This document shows positions 6,334 through 15,034 of a stretch of DNA of 17,326 nt, piece after piece. Origin of the DNA: an uncultured cyanobacterium. Its GTDB lineage: Bacteria > Cyanobacteriota > Cyanobacteriia > Phormidesmidales > Phormidesmidaceae. Within the stretch, counting starts at the first letter, position 1; every line of letters begins with the position of its first letter. The translations under genes were made by a program, and so were the position numbers. The notes beneath the pieces were generated by a model. The model was given only the letters and a program-made list of their open reading frames with translations. It did not search any database and had not been told where the DNA came from. The DNA lies in NCBI GenBank assembly GCA_938029995.1, contig CALHGI010000388.1, positions 1 through 17,326 of the forward strand, read 5' to 3'.

Positions 6334-7842
6334 TCAGTCCTGGGTTGTCAGGGTTAGAACCTGGGGGGGCGTTGCGTCTGGGGGATATAGAAATTGCACT
6401 TCCACCGAACGTTCTTCGCCGGGTTCGAGGGTAAGGGTTACGAGTGGAGAGCCCCCCTGCCCCCGTCTCTGTACGAGGTGAATATAGTCAGCTCGACGTT
6501 CACCCTGGTCGTTGCGGTACAAGAACAATACCGTTCCCCTGAAAAAGATTCTGGAGTCGTGGGGACTTAAAAAGGTCAGGGCGTTCTTGATGTTTTCGTT
6601 TTGCAGGGGTGTTTGAACAGATAGCTCTACCGTTTTGGGCTGATCGGTGGGGTTGTAAAGGGGGAGGGTTAGGGCGTATTCGGTGCCGTAGTTACCATGG
6701 GCCCGATAGGCCGTATCGTCGTATCGTCTGATCATGGGGGCACTTTGGACCTGTCCCGTACCAAAAGTATTGCGATCAACCGTGCTAATGGCATAGGAAA
6801 TTTGTTGCCCTAGATCAGGGATCGCCAATGTGGATGATCGTCGGTCAGTGAGATTCGTTTCCCATCGGGAGCCACGGCTTACCCCGGCTACTCGTCCATA
6901 GATGAAGGGATTTGCCCGCCGCCGTCCTGGTCGGCTGGGAGCCAGATCGCGGGGAGTGGCGAGACGACCATTGGCTAAAACCTGGAGCCATTCGTCTAGG
7001 CTGGGGACCCGCTCACCGTCGCTGGTCTGGGGGGCAAACATCGCTAAGCTAGCAACATATAGCGGCCCATCGCTAGATAGGCGCATCAATGTGGATCTTG
7101 CGTTGCTGCGATTGCCGCCCAGGCTGTTGGGTAAGGGGGGTAATAGTCGACTACCTGGGGGCAGGGTGCCGTCTGTTGCGACGGAAAGTCTGCGCACTGG
7201 GAGGGGCGCATTCATGAGTAGGTAGCTTTCCCTGGGGGGAATGGTGATTTCATTGGGCCACCAGGGCTGACGCCGATCCCGCAGAATTTCATTCATTAGA
7301 CGGCTGCCGGGGCCGGAGAACTGGTTGCTTGCCAGGTTATATTCCACGTCATTGCGGCCGTGCCAGGGGGCTTCTTGGCTGAGGTAGCTGGCGGCTTCTC
7401 GGAATCTGAGCGTGACGGCCCGTCGGCTAGGGTTGTGGACCACGATACCTAGGTAACGGGTGCGGGTGTCATTGGCGCTTTCGGCCTGAACGACATGGTG
7501 GTCAAAGATATCAAACCGGCCCTCAAACGCATAGTCTAGATGGGCCGATGGGTCGGCTTTTCCCCGCGATGGAAAAGTAGATAGCAAAATTCCTTCTGTA
7601 GCGATGATTTCAGGACTATTGCTATTAAATACGGGGACATCATCCAGCCCCCCTGGCAGGGGACGTACTTCCTGAATTTGTGGGATGACTTGGCCGGTTT
7701 GGGCCACAGTTTGGGCATTGGACCCTGGCGATGCCGCTAGCTCGATGGGGGTTGCTGTTTGCTCGGGGGGCTGTTGTATGGGAATAGGTAGGGGGAAGGG
7801 CGTCAGGGAATACAGCGCGAGTAAAAACGGCAATGGACTCAT
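6334..7842 (-). CDS. DUF3370-family secreted protein
   Basis: 502 residues. The N terminus is hydrophobic (PLPFLLALYSLTPFPLP, about 3-19) and resembles a short signal peptide, followed by a Pro/Gln/Thr-rich linker to about residue 55. From about residue 58 (EVRPLPGGLDDVPVFNSN) the sequence matches my recollection of the cyanobacterial DUF3370 family, including the region with a GRFDIFDHHV segment about 50 residues further on. The rest is rich in beta-type and Pro/Arg segments. No enzyme motif, lipobox or C-terminal anchor is seen, so it is probably periplasmic or outer-surface. The function of this family is not known. The ATG at 7842 lacks a ribosome site but precedes the hydrophobic segment. 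It follows the HAD gene on the same strand with a 121-bp gap and shares its terminator with the convergent zinc-ribbon gene. Confidence 0.75.
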   Translation of the reverse strand: MSPLPFLLALYSLTPFPLPIPIQQPPEQTATPIELAASPGSNAQTVAQTGQVIPQIQEVRPLPGGLDDVPVFNSNSPEIIATEGILLSTFPSRGKADPSAHLDYAFEGRFDIFDHHVVQAESANDTRTRYLGIVVHNPSRRAVTLRFREAASYLSQEAPWHGRNDVEYNLASNQFSGPGSRLMNEILRDRRQPWWPNEITIPPRESYLLMNAPLPVRRLSVATDGTLPPGSRLLPPLPNSLGGNRSNARSTLMRLSSDGPLYVASLAMFAPQTSDGERVPSLDEWLQVLANGRLATPRDLAPSRPGRRRANPFIYGRVAGVSRGSRWETNLTDRRSSTLAIPDLGQQISYAISTVDRNTFGTGQVQSAPMIRRYDDTAYRAHGNYGTEYALTLPLYNPTDQPKTVELSVQTPLQNENIKNALTFLSPHDSRIFFRGTVLFLYRNDQGERRADYIHLVQRRGQGGSPLVTLTLEPGEERSVEVQFLYPPDATPPQVLTLTTQD

Positions 7843-7911
7843 GGGGATAACGGATGCTGGGGTCGTGTTTTGGACAACCGGCTAATAACTGTGGCCTAAC
7901 CTACCATTCAA

Positions 7912-7931
7912 TCGGTAGCTAATTTTACCGA
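7912..7931. repeat. Small hairpin between HAD and DUF3370 genes
   Basis: TCGGTA at 7912-7917 and TACCGA at 7926-7931 form a six-pair stem with an eight-base loop. No T run follows on the minus strand, so it may be a weak transcription pause or an operator for the DUF3370 gene. Confidence 0.3.
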
Positions 7932-7963
7932 CTGTGCCGTTCATGGGACTGGTTCCTGGGGCG

Positions 7964-8755
7964 CTAAGGGCTAGAACGATGGACCAACGCTTGAATTTTT
8001 TCGATGGTGAGTTGTTCCACATGGGGCACTATGAGGTCCGCTCCAGCCTCCGTGAGGGTCTGGCTATAGCGGGTTTGGTAGGCTGGCTCTGCCTGTACAT
8101 GGGGGGGTAAAACACCGATGGCCAGCCATTGGCGTTCAGGAAATTCGGCTTGAGCCGCTTGGATGGTGGCCATATCAGCGACCGTATCTCCGGCATATAA
8201 AACGGGTAGTCCGGTGGGGGTGGTTGCTTCGAGCTGCTCGATGGTCATATAGAGCCCCTTTGGGTCGGGTTTGCTGGGGGCATCGGCCATGGCAATCAAA
8301 ATGGGTGCGTTCAGGCCCATGCGCTGTTGCAAAATATAGTTGGCCGAGCCTCGGGTGGCCCCGCTAAAAAAAGCGGATGGGACACCACCCTGGGCAAGGT
8401 CAGCGAGGTATTGAGCTCCCATGAGAATAGGCTCCTGGGTAATATATCCGGCCCATTGGCTAGGGTCGTCGCCGGAGCCCCGATAGCGCTCTTGAAAGTA
8501 GTCCACGATGGCATCGTAGTTATTGTTGTAGGCCTTACCTGATGTCTGGCTATGGCGCTGGATGAGTTCTTGGGAGGCTTTCCAGTCGTTGTTCCAAATG
8601 CCTTCGCTTTTGAGCTGGTCAATATCCTGGGGGGTGGGCCGATGTCCTTGGGTAAAATGTTCAACTGTGTCTGCAATGGCGCGCCGATAGGAGCCGCTTA
8701 CGTCGCGGACAACGCCATCGATGTCGAATATAACTAAGGCAATAGGGTTAGGCAT
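7964..8755 (-). CDS. HAD-superfamily phosphatase, subfamily IA
   Basis: 263 residues. All four HAD motifs are present in order: D11 and D13 (FDIDGVVRD; D11 is the expected nucleophile), S131 (AFFSGATRG), K162 (SKPDPKGLY) and D190/D194 (YAGDTVADM). A helical cap lies between about residues 20 and 105, as in subfamily IA. The pattern around IWNNDWKASQELI resembles a cyanobacterial/archaeal HAD group catalogued as hypothetical phosphatases (TIGR01548, from memory). A cytoplasmic phosphatase acting on a small phospho-metabolite is likely; the substrate is unknown. It is divergent from PSRP-3 across a 120-bp gap and upstream of the DUF3370 gene. Start at ATG 8755 places the first motif at the usual distance from the N terminus. 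Confidence 0.88.
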   Translation of the reverse strand: MPNPIALVIFDIDGVVRDVSGSYRRAIADTVEHFTQGHRPTPQDIDQLKSEGIWNNDWKASQELIQRHSQTSGKAYNNNYDAIVDYFQERYRGSGDDPSQWAGYITQEPILMGAQYLADLAQGGVPSAFFSGATRGSANYILQQRMGLNAPILIAMADAPSKPDPKGLYMTIEQLEATTPTGLPVLYAGDTVADMATIQAAQAEFPERQWLAIGVLPPHVQAEPAYQTRYSQTLTEAGADLIVPHVEQLTIEKIQALVHRSSP

Positions 8756-8875
8756 TGTTTAAGTTGGGGGCTAGATGGGGAGAGACTAACTTTTTGATGT
8801 GCTAAGGGGAGCCGATGCGCTAGAATTGTAGACTGTATAGTTTTGAAGCCAAGAGGCGTACAGCGGAGGTTTGCA

Positions 8876-9175
8876 TTGTCTCGATTTATCTTAAAGGTTC
8901 TCTGGCTCGACAAGGATGTGGCGATTGCCGTAGATCAAGTAGTGGGCAAAGGATCGAGTCCGCTGACCTCTTACTTTTTCTGGCCCCGTAATGATGCGTG
9001 GGATCAGATGAAGGTAGAGCTTGAGTCTAAAACTTGGATTGTTGAAGAAGAGCGTATTAACCTGTTGAATCAGGCGACTGAAATTATCAACTATTGGCAG
9101 GAAGGGGGTAAGACGCTGCCCATGCAAAAGGCAGCTGAAAAATTCCCTGATGTATCTTTCACAGGTAGTTCGTGA
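8876..9175 (+). CDS. ycf65: 30S ribosomal protein PSRP-3 (Ycf65-like)
   Basis: 99 residues starting [20 protein letters not shown]. The whole protein matches the plastid-specific ribosomal protein 3 family, known as Ycf65 in algal plastids and present in cyanobacteria, including the conserved [19 protein letters not shown] and [17 protein letters not shown] segments. It is a small-subunit ribosomal component. The start is TTG at 8876: GGAGG at 8865-8869 lies six bases upstream, the resulting length is that of the family, and an upstream in-frame TTG (8843) adds 11 residues that do not belong to it. The gene stands alone on the plus strand and ends at a strong terminator 24 bp downstream. Confidence 0.93.
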   Translation: MSRFILKVLWLDKDVAIAVDQVVGKGSSPLTSYFFWPRNDAWDQMKVELESKTWIVEEERINLLNQATEIINYWQEGGKTLPMQKAAEKFPDVSFTGSS

Positions 9176-9198
9176 TTTGGGTTGATTTATAGACTTGT

Positions 9199-9243
9199 AA
9201 AAGAGTTCGTTTCTGCTGGATCGGTGGAAACGAACTCTTTTTT
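9199..9243 (+). terminator. Intrinsic terminator of PSRP-3
   Basis: A perfect 15-bp stem (9199-9213 with 9227-9241; core GAGTTCGTTTC and GAAACGAACTC) with a 13-base loop ends in a run of T at 9238-9243. It begins 24 bp after the PSRP-3 stop codon. Confidence 0.93.
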
Positions 9244-9369
9244 GTTGGTATGTCTGGAGCGGAATCCTGGATCGTAGATTCTAATGCCTGCCAATGTTGA
9301 ATGCTGGCACGCAGTGCAAAACCTATGGAGTATAAATTGCTTTTGGGTTAAGGGGGCAGCAGGGTAAAC

Positions 9370-9403
9370 AAAAGGCCGCAGCTTATTTAAGCTGCGGCCT
9401 TTT
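9370..9403 (-). terminator. Intrinsic terminator of the atpD-atpC operon
   Basis: A perfect 15-bp GC-rich stem (9370-9384 with 9389-9403; core GGCCGCAGCTT and AAGCTGCGGCC) closes a four-base loop and is flanked by AAAA and TTTT. It lies 53 bp past the atpC stop. Being symmetric it would also stop plus-strand read-through from PSRP-3. The 126 bp between this and the preceding terminator shows nothing else. Confidence 0.93.
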
Positions 9404-9455
9404 GTAGTGGATTCTAGTGGCTGCTAAAAATTGTTTAGAAAGAGGAGCCTTTCAA

Positions 9456-9863
9456 TTAGATATTGCCGCCTGCCGCTTGTACCCGAGCCCGAGCTCTTTT
9501 GAGGGACTTCTTGGCCTGAATAACGGCTTGCTTATCGTCGGAGGCAACGCTATCCGCTTCTGATTTGGCTGAGGTATATTCTTGCTCTGCCGCAGATAGA
9601 TCAATGCTGTCGCCGCGCTCAGCACCGTTGACCAAAATGGTAACTTCGTTGTCTTCTATTTCGGCAAAGCCGCCCATGAGTGCGATCGCAACCCAATCTT
9701 TGTCAGCCCGTACTCGCAACACGCCGATGTCAAGCGCGGTTAGCAACGGAGCGTGACCACTCAAAATACCTAATTGACCGGTAGTACTGGGTAGCACTAC
9801 CTCTTCCGCTTCAGCATCCCAAACTGTTTTATCAGGAGCCACTACGCGCACTGCTAATGCCAT
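9456..9863 (-). CDS. atpC: ATP synthase F1 epsilon subunit
   Basis: 135 residues, normal for the cyanobacterial subunit (also called atpE in plastid naming). The N-terminal ten-stranded beta sandwich (about 1-85) carries VVLPSTTGQLGILSGHAPLL, the family signature, and GGFAEIEDNEVTILV. The C-terminal part (about 90-135) is the helical hairpin that regulates ATP hydrolysis. It sits in the central stalk of F1 on the cytoplasmic face of the thylakoid membrane and couples rotation to catalysis. It follows atpD by 165 bp in the same operon and ends at a strong terminator. A HIP1 octamer lies inside at 9682. Confidence 0.97.
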   Translation of the reverse strand: MALAVRVVAPDKTVWDAEAEEVVLPSTTGQLGILSGHAPLLTALDIGVLRVRADKDWVAIALMGGFAEIEDNEVTILVNGAERGDSIDLSAAEQEYTSAKSEADSVASDDKQAVIQAKKSLKRARARVQAAGGNI

Positions 9864-9890
9864 AAGACTTTAAGAATTAAAGAGGAATAT

Positions 9891-9989
9891 TGAATGGTGA
9901 ATAGTGAGTAGGGATGGAGAACACATTATTTATTCAGTCCAACAAGTTCAGTCTAAGAACCTGCTATACCACCCACCACTCACCATTCA
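9891..9989. repeat. Separated inverted repeat in the atpD-atpC spacer
   Basis: TGAATGGTGA at 9891-9900 and TCACCATTCA at 9980-9989 are perfect ten-base inverted arms 79 bp apart. Next to the left arm the related string GTGAATAGTGAGTAG repeats the same theme, and the right arm is preceded by CCACCCACCAC. In mRNA the arms could close a long loop in the 165-nt spacer between atpD and atpC. This may be a dispersed-repeat fragment; whether copies exist elsewhere cannot be seen here. Confidence 0.5.
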
Positions 9990-10028
9990 TGAAGCCGTAA
10001 TCTTCGAAAAATGAGAGCCAGCTATCGC

Positions 10029-11492
<1,464 letters not shown>

Positions 11493-11547
11493 TTATCCTA
11501 AGGGTGTTAGCTACTGCGGCGACTTTTAATTTTATTTTTACTTTCAA

Positions 11548-11592
11548 AGTGCCATGTAAAAGATTATCACTAGATGTATCATCCATGGCACT
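11548..11592. repeat. Inverted repeat upstream of atpD
   Basis: AGTGCCATG at 11548-11556 and CATGGCACT at 11584-11592 are perfect nine-base arms with a 27-bp spacer. The repeat starts 65 bp before the atpD ATG and 79 bp after the stop of the upstream PEP-CTERM gene. It could be an operator over the atpD promoter, a leader hairpin or a weak terminator of the upstream gene; no strong -10/-35 pair decides between these. Confidence 0.5.
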
Positions 11593-11670
11593 AGGATTTG
11601 CTATAGTTGGTGCGCTTTTGGGTCGTTATGGCGTTCTATCCGTCGACTAGCTCTGAGTTTGACGGATGTG

Positions 11671-12603
11671 CTACCCATGCTGTTTTTTTGACCTGCCAAG
11701 AAGAATTGCAAGCACTCCCACGATCGATAGTCCCGGTTCCGGGATTGATTGGGATGGGGTGGGCTCTGGTGGAATTACTTCAGGTTGCACCGGGGTGACG
11801 GGCGTTGGTGTGGTGACCGTGGGCACATTTGCCACAGGTTGGGCTGGCGGGTCATTGGTGAATGCTGCCTCCACCGTGGGGGGCTTCACCGGTGTGATCG
11901 CTGGCGTGACGGGGGGAATGGTCGTGACAGGGGTTGGTGCGGCTTGGGGGGGCGTACTGACTGGCTGGGCTGGGCTGGGTGTCGGAGTCGCACTGGTCCG
12001 ATAGTCGGGGCGCTGGCGGATGTAGAACCGATCGTTGGGAATGGTGTCGGTAACGAAGTAGTTAAACCGAACATTTTCACCGGGGTTTACGCCCGACCCT
12101 TCATGGAAATTGATGAAATCTCGCACATCTGTTACCTCATCTGCCCGGGTGTAGTGGTCCGATTGATAAGGGCGCACAGGGCCGATGCCTTGGGCAAAGG
12201 ATAGGCCATCATTTTCGTTGCTGGCGATGCCTGCGGTCTCTTGTAGTTCATGGTCATAGAACCGCCAGAAGGCCCCTGTAAGATTGCGCGACACAATATC
12301 GATGGCAAAGCCTGGGCGATTAAAGATGGAGTGCTGTTTCGCTGTGGTTAAGCCGTTAACGGCTAATAAAATATCGAGTCCCCACACATCTTGATAGACC
12401 ACAAAGGGGTCTTGAGTGGTGCCAGAACCCATAACATCGGTGATTCTAAAGTTGTTGGATGCTGCGCTAAACAGTAAACCGTTCTGGCTACATCCGTTTG
12501 GTAAGCACGCAGCTTGTGCTGCGGGGCTAATGAGTGCCAGCAAACCATTACTGACGATGATCGCTGCGCCAATTTGCTGCGTAGCGTTAGTAACTATTCC
12601 CAT
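11671..12603 (-). CDS. PEP-CTERM sorted surface protein of unknown function
   Basis: 310 residues. The N terminus has a signal peptide (about 1-29, ending AAQA before ACLPNGC). Residues 30-205 form a globular secreted domain that I do not recognise. Residues 206-285 are a Pro/Thr/Val-rich linker typical of wall-spanning stalks. The C terminus is a PEP-CTERM sorting tag: PEP at 288-290, a short hydrophobic stretch (LSIVGVLAILLG) and the basic end RSKKQHG. Exosortase would cut near PEP and the protein would be exported to the cell surface or extracellular matrix. The start is ATG 12603, chosen because GAGG lies eight bases upstream and the signal peptide then begins normally; an upstream GTG at 12657 adds 18 residues without support. 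It lies upstream of atpD on the same strand, but the 187-bp gap suggests separate control. No exosortase gene is in the window. Confidence 0.82.
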   Translation of the reverse strand: MGIVTNATQQIGAAIIVSNGLLALISPAAQAACLPNGCSQNGLLFSAASNNFRITDVMGSGTTQDPFVVYQDVWGLDILLAVNGLTTAKQHSIFNRPGFAIDIVSRNLTGAFWRFYDHELQETAGIASNENDGLSFAQGIGPVRPYQSDHYTRADEVTDVRDFINFHEGSGVNPGENVRFNYFVTDTIPNDRFYIRQRPDYRTSATPTPSPAQPVSTPPQAAPTPVTTIPPVTPAITPVKPPTVEAAFTNDPPAQPVANVPTVTTPTPVTPVQPEVIPPEPTPSQSIPEPGLSIVGVLAILLGRSKKQHG

Positions 12604-12763
12604 GGGTAAAGCCTCGGAACCAAAAAAATGCAGTCTAAGACATGTATCAAAAAGCACTGATGCTTTAAGGTGTGGTCGATGTCTTTTTTGAGTGAGAGTA
12701 GCTGGTTAAAGCCTATTTTTTTCGGGCTTTTGCTACTTTTTTAGAATGGCATTTTTTTCTTGG
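12604..12763. other. Upstream region of the PEP-CTERM gene
   Basis: AT-rich non-coding DNA up to the candidate MITE. It has a weak hairpin (AAAGCC at 12708-12713 with GGCTTT at 12725-12730) and several T runs. The promoter of the minus-strand PEP-CTERM gene should be here, but I see no convincing -35/-10 pair. Confidence 0.4.
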
Positions 12764-13011
12764 TCTATCCATGGAAATACGGATGCTTTATCAAAAGTAG
12801 ACATCAAATTCTATTGAACTTTGAGGTTTATACTTAGGTTTCGCGTAGCTGGATATGACAAACCGCTGATTTTAGTCGGCGATTTGCTGCTTAATAGCCG
12901 TTGCCCTTTCAATCTTGGTGCGATCGCATGGCCTGTGGGGGCAAGCTATAGTTCGTTTATCCATGAAAAAGCGAGGCGCTTTAAAAAACACCTCGCTTTT
13001 CCATGGATAGA
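12764..13011. mobile_element. Candidate MITE, 248 bp, with 14-bp terminal inverted repeats
   Basis: The ends are perfect 14-bp inverted repeats: TCTATCCATGGAAA at 12764-12777 and TTTCCATGGATAGA at 12998-13011. Both sides are flanked by the same four bases, TTGG (12760-12763 and 13012-13015), like a target-site duplication. The inside has no gene. It contains a HIP1 octamer at 12920 and the terminator at 12958-13009, whose outer left arm repeats part of the end sequence (ATCCATG). This layout fits a non-autonomous transposon remnant. Against it: the right end doubles as part of the terminator stem, the four-base flank could be chance, and no transposase or second copy is available for comparison. 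Confidence 0.45.
12958..13009 (-). terminator. Terminator downstream of the haemagglutinin-domain gene
   Basis: A 19-position stem (12958-12976 with 12991-13009; core GCGAGG and CCTCGC) has a single A-C mismatch and a 14-base loop. On the minus strand CCTCGC is followed by TTTTT. It lies 31 bp past the stop at 13040, so it should end that transcript. Its right side overlaps the end of the candidate MITE. Confidence 0.85.
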
Positions 13012-13039
13012 TTGGTTTAAGTTACCTGTTGCGCCTTTC

Positions 13040-14578
13040 CTAGCGGGATGTTGGCTGCCGAATATCCAGGTTGTCACCCGCTTCAATCGTGATGGTGCCA
13101 TCTAGCAGGGGAGTCGCCCCAGTCGCCGTGGCAGTTCCATAGAACCGCACGGTGTCATTCGCCCAAACATCGATGCTGCCACCGCTGCTGTCTTCTGAGT
13201 CCGCCTGCAGGGTGGAGCTACGATCCACTAGGACATAGGCCGCATTAAATCCGTCTTCGATCGGCATGCCGCCAATGGACAGGGTGCCACCTTGGCCCAC
13301 TCCATTGGCATAAATCTCACCGCCCACTAGGTTGATTTGCTCACCCAGCATAATGATTTCGCCTGGGGAGGTGGCCTCGTCAGCAGGGGTATGGTCGGAA
13401 ACATCCACTATGCCTCGGACCAAGACTGTTCCTGGGGCAGGGACTAGGGACGGAGTAATGTTTGTGAGGGTTTGGGAGCCATCAGGGTTGACTACAATTT
13501 GAGTGGCATTTTGCTCGTTGCCACCGGTTAGTAATTGAGCGAGTTCTGTGGTGGGTAATGTGTCCGGTGGAGCTTCATAGGAAGAGGATTCAGTCGTCGC
13601 GGAGATGGCCTCCAGGGTATCAGCGGGAATCACATCCAAGCTGAGTAGGTTGCCAGGCTGATTGAGGCGCAGTAAAGCTTCCCCTGCGGTGGCCACTAGA
13701 TTGACCGTGCCACCCGGGGCCATAAGACTGCCATCGTTCTGAATGTATTGGCCAATGAGGGAGATGGTTGCCTGGGGCTCCACTTGCAGAATGCCTTGGT
13801 TGTCAATACTTCCAGAAGGTAATTCTGGAACGAGAGGGGCTAACTCAGTGTCAGTTGAACTTTCAGGCGCTGACAGCAATAGGTACCCCATGGGAGCGTT
13901 CGTTAGATTACTGATGCTGGGGGCGGCTATGGTGGTGGCCCTCAGTAAACCCGTGGACGGGTCTAGTTCTACTAGAGGGGCTAGGGCATCGGTTGAAACT
14001 GCGGGCTTGTCAGTGGATAAACCGAGGTCACTGACGGAGCCATCTATGGATAGCAGATACGTATCCTCAAACAGGAGGCCGGACGCTGTAGTGGCGGTCA
14101 GATTGGCAGGTAAGCTTAGGCTCACATTTTCACCAAAAACAATCCCAGCAGGATTGACTAGAAAAAGGTTCGCATTGCTGGCATTGAGGAGGTCATTGCT
14201 GGTTATCTGGAGCAACCCATCAATGGAGGAAGGCTGTAGCGCATTAATCAGGCTAATGACATTGGCAACATTGGGGTCGACCACAAAATTAGCCGCATCA
14301 CCGGTGTCTAAGTCAAACTGTTGGAACTGGTGAATCAAGTTGGGGGCAACGCCACCCGAAGACTGTCCACCCAAAATGTTGAACTGATTAGATTGCTGAA
14401 CAACGCTGGTGTCTGACGTTGCGGGCTGAATCATGGTAGGCGTTTCAGCTACTGGTTCGATTGAGGGTGCAATTGCCGGTGCCGTCTCAATCTTTAGCTG
14501 GGCCGAAGCGATGGCGTGAAAGTTCACCAGCCACAGTGGCATGGCTGCCAAAAGGACGTATGAAAATTTGAAGGTCAT
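13040..14578 (-). CDS. Short filamentous-haemagglutinin (TPS) domain protein
   Basis: 512 residues from the chosen start. A signal peptide (1-27, MTFKFSYVLLAAM... ending ASA before Q) leads to a linker and then the haemagglutination-activity/two-partner-secretion domain (about 57-200), with the diagnostic segment NANLFLVNPAGIVFGENVSL at 135-154. The rest looks like beta-helix sequence, with a GGSIDVWANDTVRFYG segment near the end. In cyanobacterial relatives, which often exceed 700-1000 residues, this type of segment is usually followed by more beta-helix; here the protein stops about 30 residues later, so it may be truncated. Proteins with this domain are normally secreted through a TpsB outer-membrane pore; none is in the window. 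The start is uncertain: ATG 14578 gives a classical signal peptide, while ATG 14611 and GTG 14617 are in frame upstream. No ribosome site helps. Confidence 0.78.
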   Translation of the reverse strand: MTFKFSYVLLAAMPLWLVNFHAIASAQLKIETAPAIAPSIEPVAETPTMIQPATSDTSVVQQSNQFNILGGQSSGGVAPNLIHQFQQFDLDTGDAANFVVDPNVANVISLINALQPSSIDGLLQITSNDLLNASNANLFLVNPAGIVFGENVSLSLPANLTATTASGLLFEDTYLLSIDGSVSDLGLSTDKPAVSTDALAPLVELDPSTGLLRATTIAAPSISNLTNAPMGYLLLSAPESSTDTELAPLVPELPSGSIDNQGILQVEPQATISLIGQYIQNDGSLMAPGGTVNLVATAGEALLRLNQPGNLLSLDVIPADTLEAISATTESSSYEAPPDTLPTTELAQLLTGGNEQNATQIVVNPDGSQTLTNITPSLVPAPGTVLVRGIVDVSDHTPADEATSPGEIIMLGEQINLVGGEIYANGVGQGGTLSIGGMPIEDGFNAAYVLVDRSSTLQADSEDSSGGSIDVWANDTVRFYGTATATGATPLLDGTITIEAGDNLDIRQPTSR

Positions 14579-14781
14579 AGAATCAGCAACTGCCAGACAG
14601 CGTGTCAGCATATGCACTAGTTAAAGATGTATCAAGAATTACAGATGTCACCCGCTATATAAATGATACGGGGAATTTTTAATACAACCTGAAGTAACGG
14701 TAAAGATCAATGTGTTGAAACCATGAAGTTGGCTGTGGGATGTGCTCGGCCTAAGTTCGGGAACCCGTACCATTGGACCTG

Positions 14782-14810
14782 TTGCTATGTCAGCTCATCA
14801 AGCGATAAAT
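14782..14810 (+). promoter_or_regulatory. groESL promoter (sigma-70 type)
   Basis: TTGCTA at 14782-14787 serves as -35 and ATAAAT at 14805-14810 as -10, with 17 bp between. The predicted transcription start falls around 14817, inside the CIRCE element, the usual arrangement for HrcA repression. Upstream, 14618-14781 shows no gene and must also carry the divergent promoter of the haemagglutinin-domain gene, for which I see no clear boxes. Confidence 0.6.
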
Positions 14811-14836
14811 TAGCACTCGGCAATAGAGAGTGCTAA
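14810..14836 (+). promoter_or_regulatory. CIRCE operator (HrcA binding site)
   Basis: TTAGCACTC at 14810-14818 and GAGTGCTAA at 14828-14836, with exactly nine bases between, match the CIRCE consensus without mismatch. HrcA bound here represses the chaperonin operon until heat stress. It lies 198 bp before the groES ATG, so the mRNA has a long leader. Confidence 0.97.
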
Positions 14837-15034
14837 TCCTTGTTTAGGTTGCAGCTTCTTCCCCTATCAAACTCTTTCTGTGGGTAACCCACGTCCAAGT
14901 TTGACCCTATATTTTCGTTGCAGAAAGACGATCATTGTAGACGTGGACAGAGTTTAAGGGGGACTGCCCTGGTGGACTGATACCGCCTTGGTGCAATTGC
15001 CGAATGATTGATCTATCAAAGTTCGGAGAAAACT
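14837..15034 (+). promoter_or_regulatory. Long structured 5' leader of groES
   Basis: About 200 nt of untranslated mRNA. Two sets of helices compete. Set A: hairpin GTGGG/CCCAC at 14880-14892 inside CTTTCTG/CAGAAAG (14874-14880 with 14921-14927). Set B: CCACGT/ACGTGG (14889-14894 with 14941-14946) inside AAACTCT/AGAGTTT (14869-14875 with 14949-14955). The sets share bases and cannot coexist. At the 3' end a further hairpin covers the ribosome site (separate entry). The helices are seen in the sequence; any regulatory role is inferred. Confidence 0.4.
15000..15028 (+). promoter_or_regulatory. Hairpin masking the groES ribosome binding site
   Basis: CCGAA at 15000-15004 pairs with TTCGG at 15022-15026, and above a small internal loop TTGA at 15008-15011 pairs with TCAA at 15016-15019 around a four-base loop. 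The GG of the Shine-Dalgarno GGAG (15025-15028) is in the lower stem, six bases before the ATG at 15035. Such a weak, interrupted stem over a heat-shock ribosome site is the layout of an RNA thermometer. Confidence 0.4.

Noticed and set aside
8794..8826. TTGATG and TAGAAT as the PSRP-3 promoter
   Set aside because: The boxes are 21 bp apart, too far for a normal sigma-70 promoter; the true promoter in this gap is not clear.
8843..8875. Longer PSRP-3 start at TTG 8843
   Set aside because: The extension covers the GGAGG of the TTG at 8876 and adds residues absent from the family.
11666..12204. Plus-strand Gly/Val/Trp-rich open frames opposite the PEP-CTERM gene
   Set aside because: They mirror the Pro/Thr-rich linker of the minus-strand gene, which has a signal peptide, sorting tag and ribosome site.
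13743..14333. 196-codon plus-strand frame
   Set aside because: Lies wholly opposite the TPS-domain gene, which carries the diagnostic NPAGIVFG motif; the antisense product shows no domain.
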